A stretch of 64,000 bases of DNA from DSYU01 sp964437595 (GTDB taxonomy: Bacteria; Chloroflexota; Anaerolineae; Anaerolineales; Anaerolineaceae). The position numbers were made by a program, and so were the translations under genes. The stretch covers positions 1-64,000 of the forward strand of contig CAYTHO010000013.1 in the NCBI GenBank assembly GCA_964437595.1, in the 5' to 3' direction. Every line of letters begins with the position of its first letter. Position 1 is the first letter of the stretch. This document shows positions 26,026 through 35,684 of the stretch, in pieces. The notes beneath the pieces were generated by a model. That model saw nothing but the letters and a program-made list of their open reading frames with translations. It was not told where the DNA came from and searched no databases.

Positions 26026-26786
26026 CTGGTGGAATCTTGCAAGATAAAATCGTCTTGATCACCGGCGCCGGGCGCAGACCAGCGCCCGACCTGGCCATGG
26101 CGCTGGCTGAGCAGGGGGCCGTGATTGCCGCAAACGATCTCTCGCCAGTCCTGCTGGATCCGCTGGTCGGGGAAGTAAGCCGCAAGGGCGGGCAAGTTCG
26201 CGCGTACGTGGCCGATGCGACCCGGGGCATGCCCTTACGAGCGATGCTGGATGAAATATTGGAAGATTGGGGCCGCATCGACATATTGATTAACAACCCG
26301 CGCATCCAGCCCCATACACCACTGCTGGACATGGATGAATGGGACTGGCAGCGCACCATCGAGATGAATCTCAACGGTCCTTTCCTGATCACCCAACTGG
26401 TGGCGCGGCTGATGAAGGAACAGGGCCAGGGAACCATTCTTCATATCGTGGATACCAACCGCGCGGTGCTTGAACGGGCAGGCCTGGCAGCATATACTGC
26501 CAGCCAACAGGGACTGCTGGCCCTGTCGCAGGCAGCGGCGCGAGAATTAATCGCGTATAATATTCATGTACATACGCTCTGCCCGGACGAAACGCTTTTA
26601 TACAATGAACTGCGCATGGACGAAGCGCAAACGCCTCCCGCATCTCTCTACGCCAGCATGACCAGCAGGGAAATTACCGGGCTGGCGGTGTATCTCTGCA
26701 GTCCCCAGGCCGCTCACCTGCCCGGGCAAATGTTTTGGATTGGCCAGGCGCCGCAGCCAGGCACAGGCCTGGAGGAGAAAATATGA
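26022..26786 (+). CDS. Divergent SDR-fold protein lacking the catalytic Lys and Ser
   Basis: The 254-residue protein has a Rossmann fold of the short-chain dehydrogenase family (ITGAGRR, VADAT, INNPR) and C-terminal SDR features (PGQMFWIGQ). Y158 is present, but the YXXXK lysine is Q162 (YTASQ), the catalytic serine region reads HIVDTN, and the cofactor Gly motif lacks the usual GIG. It probably does not carry out ordinary oxidoreduction and may be a binding or regulatory protein. It overlaps the genes on both sides by 4 bp. Confidence 0.75.
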   Translation: MTGGILQDKIVLITGAGRRPAPDLAMALAEQGAVIAANDLSPVLLDPLVGEVSRKGGQVRAYVADATRGMPLRAMLDEILEDWGRIDILINNPRIQPHTPLLDMDEWDWQRTIEMNLNGPFLITQLVARLMKEQGQGTILHIVDTNRAVLERAGLAAYTASQQGLLALSQAAARELIAYNIHVHTLCPDETLLYNELRMDEAQTPPASLYASMTSREITGLAVYLCSPQAAHLPGQMFWIGQAPQPGTGLEEKI

Positions 26787-27613
26787 TCTCATTCCGCGAA
26801 TTCATACAGGCGTTTCGCGAAGTTGGGTTAAACCCGGGCCAACCCGTCATTGTGCATGCCTCTTTATCCGCGGTTGGAGAAATCCGCGGCGGCGCGGAAA
26901 GCGTATTGGGCGCGCTGTTGAGCATAACAAAAGGGGTGATGGCGCCCACGTTTACCTATAAGACGATGATCACCCCGGAGGTCGGCCCAGAGAATAACGC
27001 CATCACATACGGGTCGGGAAAAGATCTGAACCGCATGGCTGAGTTTTTCCTGCCAGATATGCCCGCCGACCCGCTGATGGGAGCGCTGCCCGAAGCAATC
27101 CGCACGCATGCGGGCGCGCAACGTTCCAGCCATCCGATCCTGTCTTTCAGCGGAATCAACGTAGACGAGGCAATAGACGCGCAAACGATCGAAGAGCCGC
27201 TGGCGCCGGTGAGCATCCTTGCGCAGCAGAACGGCATCGTCCTGCTGATCGGGGTGAACCATACGGTGAACACCAGCATCCATTACGCCGAGCGGCTGGC
27301 GGGGCGAAAACAATTTACGCGCTGGGCGCTGACTCCGCAGGGCGTGCGCGAATGCCCCAGGTTCAGCGGCTGCTCCGATGGCTTCGAAGAAGCCGCGGCG
27401 TACCTGGAACCGTTTACCCGGACGACAACCGTCGGTAATGCAAGTATGCGCGCCGTGCAGCTCGTCCCTATGATCCAGACCCTGGTTGATCTCATTGAAA
27501 AACAGCCGCTGGCCCTTTTATGCGGCAAGAATGATGAACGATGCGAAAGCATCCGGCGTGAATTGCAAGCGCCGCTGGCGCTCGAGATGGAAGAGACGCC
27601 TGGAGAATCGTAA
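26783..27613 (+). CDS. AAC(3)-family aminoglycoside N-acetyltransferase-like protein
   Basis: The 276-residue protein shows the AAC(3)/YokD family pattern: VIVHASLSAVG near the start, APTFTY, RSSHPILSFSG and GVNHTVNTSIHYAE. The family transfers acetyl from acetyl-CoA to an amine; characterised members acetylate the 3-amino group of aminoglycosides, but many chromosomal homologues have unknown substrates. I start at 26783, where GGAGGAG precedes an ATG that overlaps the SDR stop. The setting among housekeeping and envelope genes argues against an acquired resistance cassette. Confidence 0.85.
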   Translation: MISFREFIQAFREVGLNPGQPVIVHASLSAVGEIRGGAESVLGALLSITKGVMAPTFTYKTMITPEVGPENNAITYGSGKDLNRMAEFFLPDMPADPLMGALPEAIRTHAGAQRSSHPILSFSGINVDEAIDAQTIEEPLAPVSILAQQNGIVLLIGVNHTVNTSIHYAERLAGRKQFTRWALTPQGVRECPRFSGCSDGFEEAAAYLEPFTRTTTVGNASMRAVQLVPMIQTLVDLIEKQPLALLCGKNDERCESIRRELQAPLALEMEETPGES

Positions 27614-27619
27614 ACCAAA

Positions 27620-29209
27620 ATGTCCGATTACACACGCACTTCCCTTGAACTTCTGTACAACGTCAGCCGAGAATTAACTTCCGCGCTGGATCTGCATACG
27701 GTACTGACCCGCGTATTGTCTCTCTCCACGACCACCGTACAGGCGGAACGAGGAAGCGTGATTGTGATCGATGACCATGGCAATCCGGTCGACGGGGCGA
27801 TTATCCTCAAGGGCCAACTGCTGCCGCACACACAAGAAAGCCTGGTGGCTACCCTTGGGCACGGGCTGGCGGGCTGGGTGGTGCGCAACCAGCAGGCGGC
27901 CCTGATTGCCGATACCAGCCAGGATAAGCGCTGGCTGCGGCGCCCGGATGATACCATTGCGCGCACCGGGCCAAAGTCGGCCATTTGCGTGCCCATTCAG
28001 ATCCGGGATGAGAGGGTGGGGGTGCTGACCCTGGTACACGCGGTGCCTAATTTTTTCGGCGAAGATCACCTGGCGCTGCTCCAGGCAATTGCCGACCAGG
28101 CAGGGATCGCCGTACACAACGCGCGGCTGTATGAATCGTTGCAGGCGACTAACCGGCGCTACCACGAGCTCTTCGAAGACAGCATCGATCCGATCATCGT
28201 CACCAACCTGGAAGGGAAGATCCAGGAAATTAACCGGCAGGTGGTGCAGGTGAGCGGTCACACGCGCGAAGAGCTGCAGGGCGAATTAATCTGGGACCTG
28301 CAGACCGTTGGTCCTTTATGGCTTGCGGAGCATATGGACTCCATTCAGGCAGGGGAAACCGTTAGCTGCGAAGCTGCGTTTCAACCGCGCAACCTGGCCC
28401 CACTTCCCGTGGAAGTTTACGTGCACAAAATAAGTTTTGGCGGGGAGGAGCTGCTGCAGTGGATCATCCGCGATATCAGCGAGCGCAAGCAACTGGATAC
28501 CCTGCGCGATGATCTGAGCGCAATGATTTACCATGACCTGCGCTCCCCGCTGGCAAATATCGTTTCCAGCCTGGATATGCTGCGCACGCTGATCCCCGAA
28601 GATGGTGATAACAACATCATGCCGCAAGTTCTGGCGATCGCTATTCGTTCATCGGATCGCATGCAGCGCCTGATTAATTCTCTGCTGGATATCAATCGCC
28701 TGGAAGCCGGGCAGACCATCACCAGCCGCGCTGCGGCTGAAGTGACGCCGCTCGTACTCGAATCGCTGGATGCCGTACAGCCCGTTACCAGCACCAAGCG
28801 GCAAAAAGTGACGCTGGAATTGGAAACCGGGCTGCCCATGATCCTTGCAGACGAGGACATGATCCGGCGAGTGGTGATCAACCTGCTTGAAAACGCGGCC
28901 AAATTTACCCCTGCCGAAGGTAAGATTACCATTGGCGCGAAAGCAGAAGGAGACTGGATTAAGATTTGGGTACGGGACACCGGTCCAGGCATCCCCGAAG
29001 ATATGCACAGCATCATTTTTAATAAATTTACCCGCGCCCTAGGCGACAGGCAGCATGCCTCCGAACCGACTCCCAAAGGACTGGGATTAGGGCTGGCCTT
29101 TTGCAAACTGGCTGTCCAGGCGCACGGCGGTAAAATTGGCTTAGAAAGTGAGCCGGGGTCCGGAAGCTGCTTTTATTTTACCGTCCCGGCTGATACACCC
29201 TCCGATTGA
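27620..29209 (+). CDS. GAF-PAS sensor histidine kinase
   Basis: The 529-residue soluble kinase has GAF (about 10-170), PAS (172-285), HisKA with H305 (MIYHDLRSPLAN) and HATPase_c (405-525; NAAKFTPAEG, DTGPGIP, GLGLGLAFCK). The H-D-L-R-S-P box marks the HPK4/6-like group. It starts 6 nt after the AAC(3)-like gene and is followed 9 nt later by the MBL-fold gene. No response regulator is adjacent, so its partner is unknown. Confidence 0.92.
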   Translation: MSDYTRTSLELLYNVSRELTSALDLHTVLTRVLSLSTTTVQAERGSVIVIDDHGNPVDGAIILKGQLLPHTQESLVATLGHGLAGWVVRNQQAALIADTSQDKRWLRRPDDTIARTGPKSAICVPIQIRDERVGVLTLVHAVPNFFGEDHLALLQAIADQAGIAVHNARLYESLQATNRRYHELFEDSIDPIIVTNLEGKIQEINRQVVQVSGHTREELQGELIWDLQTVGPLWLAEHMDSIQAGETVSCEAAFQPRNLAPLPVEVYVHKISFGGEELLQWIIRDISERKQLDTLRDDLSAMIYHDLRSPLANIVSSLDMLRTLIPEDGDNNIMPQVLAIAIRSSDRMQRLINSLLDINRLEAGQTITSRAAAEVTPLVLESLDAVQPVTSTKRQKVTLELETGLPMILADEDMIRRVVINLLENAAKFTPAEGKITIGAKAEGDWIKIWVRDTGPGIPEDMHSIIFNKFTRALGDRQHASEPTPKGLGLGLAFCKLAVQAHGGKIGLESEPGSGSCFYFTVPADTPSD

Positions 29210-29218
29210 AAGGTTTTT

Positions 29219-30076
29219 ATGCAGGAACTTGCCCATCATGTTTATATTGAAACCAGTTACGCTGGTGTCACCCTGGGCGCCATCAATTGGGCGCATGGCC
29301 TTGTCTTACTCGATGCTCCTTTTCGGGCGGAGGATGCCCGTTCCTGGCGATCCGCGCTGCTCAACCTGGGCGGCGGCGTTGACCGCCTGCTGGTGAATCT
29401 GGACGCACATTTCGACCGCACCCTGGGCGTGCGGGCAATGGACTGCACGGTTGTCGGTCATGAAAAAATGGCGGAGATTTTCCGCAACCGGCCCGTTTCC
29501 TTCAAAACACAGGGAAATGAAACCGGCGCGGAATGGGAGCTGTACAACGGCCTGGGCAGCATCCGCTGGGTTCCACCGGAGATCACCTTCAACGAGCGGT
29601 TGATGATTCATTGGGACGAACAGCCGCTCTCGCTAGAATCACACCCTGGGCCGTCGACTGGCGCCATTTGGGCAGTGCTGCCGGTACAGCGCATTGCCTT
29701 TGTCGGCGATGCACTGGTGCCCGACCAGCCGCCGTTCCTCGCCTCAGCGAATTTACCGGTGTGGATCGATGCTCTCAAGCCGCTGCTCACCCCTGCTTAC
29801 CAGGAATACCTGCTGATCAGCGGGCGCAACGGACCGGTGGCCCACCAGCAGGTGCGGCGGCAGATCGGTTACCTCGAAAAGATCCACCAGATGCTGGAAA
29901 AGCTGGCCGAGCAAAAAGCCCCGGCCAGCGAGACCGAGCAGATGGTTCCGGCATTGTTGAAAGAGTTCGATATCGCACCAGAGCGCGAAGCACAATACCG
30001 GCAGCGGCTGCATCATGGGCTGCGCCATTACTATATCCGGCACTACCAACCTACCGAAGAAGAAATCGCCGAGTAA
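29219..30076 (+). CDS. MBL-fold protein with an incomplete metal site
   Basis: The 285-residue protein follows the metallo-beta-lactamase fold: strand GLVLLDAPF, NLDAHFDRTLG in place of HXHXDH, HPGPSTGA, and the D in FVGDALV. Only part of the usual His set is kept, and the last expected His is replaced (ISGRNG), so the di-metal site may be reduced. MBL-fold hydrolases act on thioesters, phosphodiesters or act as oxygen reductases; the substrate is unknown. A histidine kinase precedes it and an asparaginase follows by 1 nt. Confidence 0.7.
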   Translation: MQELAHHVYIETSYAGVTLGAINWAHGLVLLDAPFRAEDARSWRSALLNLGGGVDRLLVNLDAHFDRTLGVRAMDCTVVGHEKMAEIFRNRPVSFKTQGNETGAEWELYNGLGSIRWVPPEITFNERLMIHWDEQPLSLESHPGPSTGAIWAVLPVQRIAFVGDALVPDQPPFLASANLPVWIDALKPLLTPAYQEYLLISGRNGPVAHQQVRRQIGYLEKIHQMLEKLAEQKAPASETEQMVPALLKEFDIAPEREAQYRQRLHHGLRHYYIRHYQPTEEEIAE

Positions 30077-30077
30077 A

Positions 30078-31133
30078 ATGATGCCTTCTTTTCCTTTTTC
30101 TCCCCTTGTTGAACTGACTCGCGGGCCGCTGGTCGAATCGATCCATTTTGGGGCGCTGGCCATTGTGGACGCCAGCGGGCAGTTATTTGCCAGCGTTGGC
30201 GACCCGCGCCTGGTGGCCAACCTGCGCTCTTCAGCGAAACCCTTCCAGGCCCTGCCGCTGATTGAAAACGGCGGCGGCGAGCAATTTGGGTTCACTGACC
30301 GCGAGGTTGCGATTATGTGCGCCTCGCATTCCGGGACGGATGCGCACGTGGCGGTGCTGCAGTCCGCGCAGGCGAAGATTGGCGTGCATGAAAGCGATTT
30401 GCAGTGCGGCGTGCACAACCCCGGCGATGAGGAAACCGCGCGGAATCTGCTGCTGCGCGGCGAGCAGCCCACCCCGTACCGGCACAACTGCTCCGGGAAG
30501 CACACTGGCATGCTGGCGCAGTGCGTACTCAATCACGAACCCACTGGGGATTACCTCGACAGTGATCACCCCATCCAGCAGACCATCCTGCGCACCTTCG
30601 CGGAGATGACGGACATGGACGTTCAGGATGTGCTGGTGGGGATTGACGGCTGCTCCGCGCCAACCTTCGCAGTGCCGCTGTTCAATGCCGCGCTGGGCTA
30701 TGCCCGGCTGTGCGACCCGAGCCGCATGCCGGATGCGCGCGCGCGGGCGCTGCGGCGCATCTTCAGCGCGATGACGTCCAACCCGGATATGATCGCCGGC
30801 CCGCAGCGCTTCGACACGCTGTTGATGGAAACTGGCGGCGGTAAGATTGTTGCGAAGGGCGGCGCGGAAGGGTACCAGGCCTTCGGGCTGGCGCCCAATG
30901 CGCTGGGGCCTGGCTCGCCTGCCCTGGGTGTGGCATACAAAGTAATCGACGGCGATACGGATGGCCGGGCCCGTCCGGTAATTGCTATGACCGTTCTACG
31001 CCAGCTCGGCGCGCTTGACGCGGCGCAGTTGGAAGCGCTCAAGCGCTATGATGCGCGCCCGATTTTCAACTGGCGGCGACTGGAAGTGGGCGTGATCCGC
31101 CCGGCATTTACCCTGGAGAAAGCGACCGCATAG
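30078..31133 (+). CDS. Asparaginase, Rhizobium-type (AnsA-like) family
   Basis: The 351-residue protein matches the bacterial asparaginase family typified by the Rhizobium etli inducible enzyme: LVELTRGPLVES at the start, RSSAKPFQALP, MCASHSGT, HNCSGKHTGM and GIDGCSAPTFAVP. These SXSK-type and Cys-containing motifs are the conserved active-site regions. The reaction is L-asparagine to aspartate and ammonia. The start at 30078 (double ATG) lies 1 nt past the MBL gene stop. Confidence 0.88.
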   Translation: MMPSFPFSPLVELTRGPLVESIHFGALAIVDASGQLFASVGDPRLVANLRSSAKPFQALPLIENGGGEQFGFTDREVAIMCASHSGTDAHVAVLQSAQAKIGVHESDLQCGVHNPGDEETARNLLLRGEQPTPYRHNCSGKHTGMLAQCVLNHEPTGDYLDSDHPIQQTILRTFAEMTDMDVQDVLVGIDGCSAPTFAVPLFNAALGYARLCDPSRMPDARARALRRIFSAMTSNPDMIAGPQRFDTLLMETGGGKIVAKGGAEGYQAFGLAPNALGPGSPALGVAYKVIDGDTDGRARPVIAMTVLRQLGALDAAQLEALKRYDARPIFNWRRLEVGVIRPAFTLEKATA

Positions 31134-31134
31134 C

Positions 31135-31827
31135 ATGGAAGCACAGCCCGCCCTCCCAATGCAAGCGCTGCAAGAGAAGGCGCAGGCCGTTTACCGGAAC
31201 CTTTCCGCGGCCTTTGGCCTGCCCGCCTGGGATAACCCCACCCCGCCGCTGGATGAGCTGATTAATACGATCCTCTCGCAGAACACCAACGACCGCAACC
31301 GCGATGTGGCTTACAACAACCTGCGGGCCCGCTTTGCCACCTGGGAAATGGTACTCGATGCGGACCCCGCAATGGTGATTGAAGCCATCCGCCCGGCGGG
31401 GCTGGCGAACCAGAAAGGCCCGCGCATTCAAACGGTGCTGCGCCAGATCACCGCGGAGCGCGGGTCGCTCGACCTGGATTTTCTAAACGGCCTGCCACCG
31501 GAAGAGGCCTTTGCCTGGCTGACGCAGTTCAAGGGCGTGGGGCCTAAAACCGCATCGATCGTGCTGCAGTTTTCGCTGTCCAAGCCAGCTTTCCCGGTCG
31601 ATACGCACGTGTACCGCGTCAGCGGGCGGATTGGCCTGCGCCCAGAGCGGATGAGCGTGGAGCAGGCGCACGTATTCCTGGCGCAGTTGTTTACCCCCGA
31701 CCAGTACGGGCCGGGACACCTCAACCTGATCCGGCTGGGCCGCCAGATTTGCCACGCGCGCAAGCCGGAATGCCCGGTCTGCCCGGTGCGCGCGCTGTGC
31801 GACTATTACCAACAAAACGCAGGTTAA
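31135..31827 (+). CDS. nth: Endonuclease III (DNA glycosylase/AP lyase)
   Basis: The 230-residue protein is a HhH-GPD base-excision glycosylase with catalytic lysine K138 in the hairpin (GVGPKTAS), catalytic D156 (PVDTHVYRVSGR), and the [4Fe-4S] cluster loop C206-X6-C213-X2-C216-X5-C222. Nth removes oxidised pyrimidines and nicks the abasic site. The length is slightly above E. coli Nth because of an N-terminal extension. It is the last gene of the plus-strand run starting at 25279 and faces the GNAT gene. Confidence 0.9.
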   Translation: MEAQPALPMQALQEKAQAVYRNLSAAFGLPAWDNPTPPLDELINTILSQNTNDRNRDVAYNNLRARFATWEMVLDADPAMVIEAIRPAGLANQKGPRIQTVLRQITAERGSLDLDFLNGLPPEEAFAWLTQFKGVGPKTASIVLQFSLSKPAFPVDTHVYRVSGRIGLRPERMSVEQAHVFLAQLFTPDQYGPGHLNLIRLGRQICHARKPECPVCPVRALCDYYQQNAG

Positions 31828-31833
31828 AGCACC

Positions 31834-32394
31834 TTATACTTGCTGATCCCAGCGAATACCCATCAGCCAGCAGTCTACATACCTGCCCTCATGCCACTCA
31901 TGCCGGGGGAGCAGCTTGATTTTGCGAAAGCCGCTCTTTTCATAGGCGCGGATGGCGCGGGTGTTATCGGTGTGCGGGTCGAGGATAACCCAATCCGCAC
32001 CTTTTTCCTCGAATAAATAGCACAGCAGCAGGCGGATAAACTGCGTGCCAATGCCCCTGCCCCAGTATTCTGGCTGTCCGATGAACAGATCCAGCGCGTA
32101 CACTTTGCCGCGGCCTTCGAACTGGTACTCGGCGGGGTCGGCGGCATAAAACTGCAAATAGCCGACCGGATGCCCGGCATACTGCATAATGCAGGGGATC
32201 ACTCCCTCTTCAGCGAGCACGCGGGGGGCATAGTGCTCCATCACCTGCTCTACCGGGAATGGATGATCGCGACCCTCGTAATATTCCAGCACGCGCGGGT
32301 CGGTCAGCCAGCGCGCCAGCAGATTGTAATCCGCGGCTGTATCTTCCATCCGCCGCAGATGATATTCGCCTTCCTCGTAAATATCCTGCCCCAT
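31834..32394 (-). CDS. GNAT acetyltransferase, AAC(6')-like
   Basis: The roughly 186-residue protein has a complete GNAT fold: YALDLFIGQPEYWGRGIGTQFIRLL contains the acetyl-CoA pyrophosphate loop (WGRGIGT), followed by DPHTDNTRAIRAYEKSGF. This pattern is shared with aminoglycoside 6'-N-acetyltransferases of the AAC(6')-Ib/IIc type and with many chromosomal relatives of unknown substrate. Either 32412 or 32394 could be the start; I prefer 32394 because homologues begin close to the EYHLRRM segment. Confidence 0.75.
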   Translation of the reverse strand: MGQDIYEEGEYHLRRMEDTAADYNLLARWLTDPRVLEYYEGRDHPFPVEQVMEHYAPRVLAEEGVIPCIMQYAGHPVGYLQFYAADPAEYQFEGRGKVYALDLFIGQPEYWGRGIGTQFIRLLLCYLFEEKGADWVILDPHTDNTRAIRAYEKSGFRKIKLLPRHEWHEGRYVDCWLMGIRWDQQV

Positions 32395-32453
32395 ACTCCG
32401 GTCTCTCACCATTCACGCCTGCGGTTGGTACTGCATCCAGACCCGGTATGATC

Positions 32454-33281
32454 TTAAGTGCGCTGCGCCAGGGTAACCGCCGCGCGGAACGCCTGGTAGG
32501 CGGCAGGCATGTTGGGCTGGTCAAATTCAATTTTACGACCATCCACCCGCCGGGCGCCGGGCATCAGCATGGCCTTGTCCGCCATCTCGGAGTACAGGAA
32601 CTCCAGCCCCACTGTAATGGGGGCCTGCATCTCCACAAGCGCGGGCACTTTTCCGGCATGGAAGGAACGCACCACCCGCTCAGCGGCCTCGCAGATCATC
32701 TGCTGCGTGACGGCGGGTGGAAGCAGTTCAGCAGCCCAGCGCCCGCTGGCCTTTTTCACCACTACCTGCTCGATCCCCGGAATCCACTCGGCAGCCTCTT
32801 TGTTGACCGCCTGGTCGCCGGAGATCATCAGCACGGGCACGCCAAAGTGGCCGCATAAGGAAGCATTCAAACCCGTTTCACCGGCCAGGCGGCCGTTCAG
32901 CCACAAGTTCTGCACCCGCGCGCTCGACCAGGTATGGTCGAGAATGGCGTTGGGCGTTCCCATGCGGGCATGGTACCCGATCAGGATCACCGCATCCACC
33001 CCCTGGTCGATGCCCTGGACCATGGAGAAAGGCGCAGGCGTGCCAGAATTCAACCGGGCGCGCCGGTCCAACTCTTCGATCAGGATGTTATCGCTGTTCC
33101 AATGCCCATCGGTGACCACAATTTCATCCGCGCCGGCCTCGGCGGCCCCGCGGATGGCGGCATTCACATCCTGCGTCATCAAGCGGCGGAAACGCTGGTA
33201 CTCGGCGTGCCCCGGATCTACGTGGTTCCAGGCAACGACCCCGGTAATGCCTTCCATATCGACAGCGATTAAAAGCTTCAT
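32454..33281 (-). CDS. D-aminopeptidase DppA-like (M55) protein
   Basis: The 275-residue protein matches the M55 zinc peptidase family: IAVDMEGITGV (D8, E10 as metal ligands) at the N-terminus, VTDGHWNSDN, GYHARMGTP and a conserved NKEAAEW stretch. DppA of Bacillus cleaves D-Ala-containing dipeptides, so a role in recycling cell-wall peptides is likely. The start at 33281 (MKLL) has an AGGAG upstream; the longer frame to 33380 lacks family similarity. It is divergent from the thiolase gene. Confidence 0.85.
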   Translation of the reverse strand: MKLLIAVDMEGITGVVAWNHVDPGHAEYQRFRRLMTQDVNAAIRGAAEAGADEIVVTDGHWNSDNILIEELDRRARLNSGTPAPFSMVQGIDQGVDAVILIGYHARMGTPNAILDHTWSSARVQNLWLNGRLAGETGLNASLCGHFGVPVLMISGDQAVNKEAAEWIPGIEQVVVKKASGRWAAELLPPAVTQQMICEAAERVVRSFHAGKVPALVEMQAPITVGLEFLYSEMADKAMLMPGARRVDGRKIEFDQPNMPAAYQAFRAAVTLAQRT

Positions 33282-33375
33282 TGGATTTACTGCTCCTGTT
33301 TCATGTTTGTTCACCGCACAAAAGGAGGGATGGGTATGCACAGCGGCGCATTTCATCCTTCTCCCGGGTAAGTAT

Positions 33376-33397
33376 ATCACTCAGGTGATGGTACAAT
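33376..33397 (+). promoter_or_regulatory. Candidate promoter/operator of the thiolase gene
   Basis: The palindrome ATCAC-TCAG-GTGAT (33376-33389) lies directly upstream of a -10-like TACAAT (33392-33397). This is where a repressor would block RNA polymerase. Confidence 0.4.
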
Positions 33398-33441
33398 TTT
33401 TATAACAAGGGCCGAAACGGGCCATTTCCCGGGAGGATTTT

Positions 33442-34655
<1,214 letters not shown>

Positions 34656-34659
<4 letters not shown>

Positions 34660-35642
34660 AAATCCTGGTAACCGGCTCCACCGGTTTTGTCGGGTCGCAC
34701 CTGTGCCGCGCCCTGCTCGAAGGGGGGCACGAGGTGCGCGCCTTTCACCGCTCCACCAGCCCACTGCGCTTGCTGGAGGGCCTGGAGGTGGAGCACGCGC
34801 AGGGCGACCTGACCCAGCCAGATACGCTGGTATCCGCCATGGAGGGCATGGAAGTGGTATTCCATACCGCTGCCTGGATGGGCGCGAATGACCAACCAGG
34901 GAGACAGTACACAGTAACGGTGGAAGGCACGCGCAATGTGCTGCAGGCCGCGCAGAAGACAGACGTCCGGCGGGTAGTACACACCAGCTCCGTGGCCGCA
35001 CTGGGCGTCCCCGATTTATATGGCAAGCACAATGTTCCCCAACTTATCAACGAGAACCATGCCTGGAATTTCCGTCCAGACTATTACCCGTACGGCTACG
35101 CCAAGTACCTGGCCGAGCAAGAGGTACAAAAGGCCGTGGCGCAGGGGCTGGATGTGGTGATCGTCAATCCCAGCCTGGTGTTTGGCCCAGGGGATCTGTA
35201 CCGGCAAACCAGCTCGATCATCACCCAGGTCGCTGAAAAGCGGATAACGGTAGCGGTCGATGGCGGGATCAACTGCGTGCACATTGGCGATGTGGTCGCA
35301 GGCCACCTGGCAGCATTGGCCTGCGGAAAGACCGGGCAGCGCTACATCCTGGGGGGAGAGAACCTGACCCACCTCCAGATCCTGCAGTTGATTGCTGAAG
35401 TGACCGGCGTCCCCGGGCCGAGCGTGGTACTGCCGAGCGGGTTGGTGCGCGCCTTCGCTGGGCCGGCCCGCCTGCTGCAATCCTTTCTCAGCCTGCCTCT
35501 ATCCCCTGAACTGCTGCGCATGGCAGGTTATTTCTTTTTCTACGATCCGCAAAAAGCGGAGCGAGAGCTGGGCCTGACCCAGCACCGGCCAGCGAAGGAT
35601 GCCTTCGCCGAGACCTACGAATGGTTTCAACAGAACGCGTAG
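34656..35642 (+). CDS. NAD-dependent epimerase/dehydratase (extended SDR)
   Basis: The 328-residue protein has an N-terminal NAD(P) site (ILVTGSTGFVGSHLCRALL), a catalytic Ser-Tyr-Lys set (HTSSVA and YPYGYAKYLAEQ) and a C-terminal substrate domain typical of the dihydroflavonol-4-reductase/3-beta-HSD-like branch. The substrate is not predictable. The ATG overlaps the thiolase stop by 4 bp; the GTG at 34647 is a less likely start. Confidence 0.82.
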
Positions 35643-35684
35643 AAGGCATCGGAAGCGACAGCGACCTGCCTTTTGGCGCTGCGC

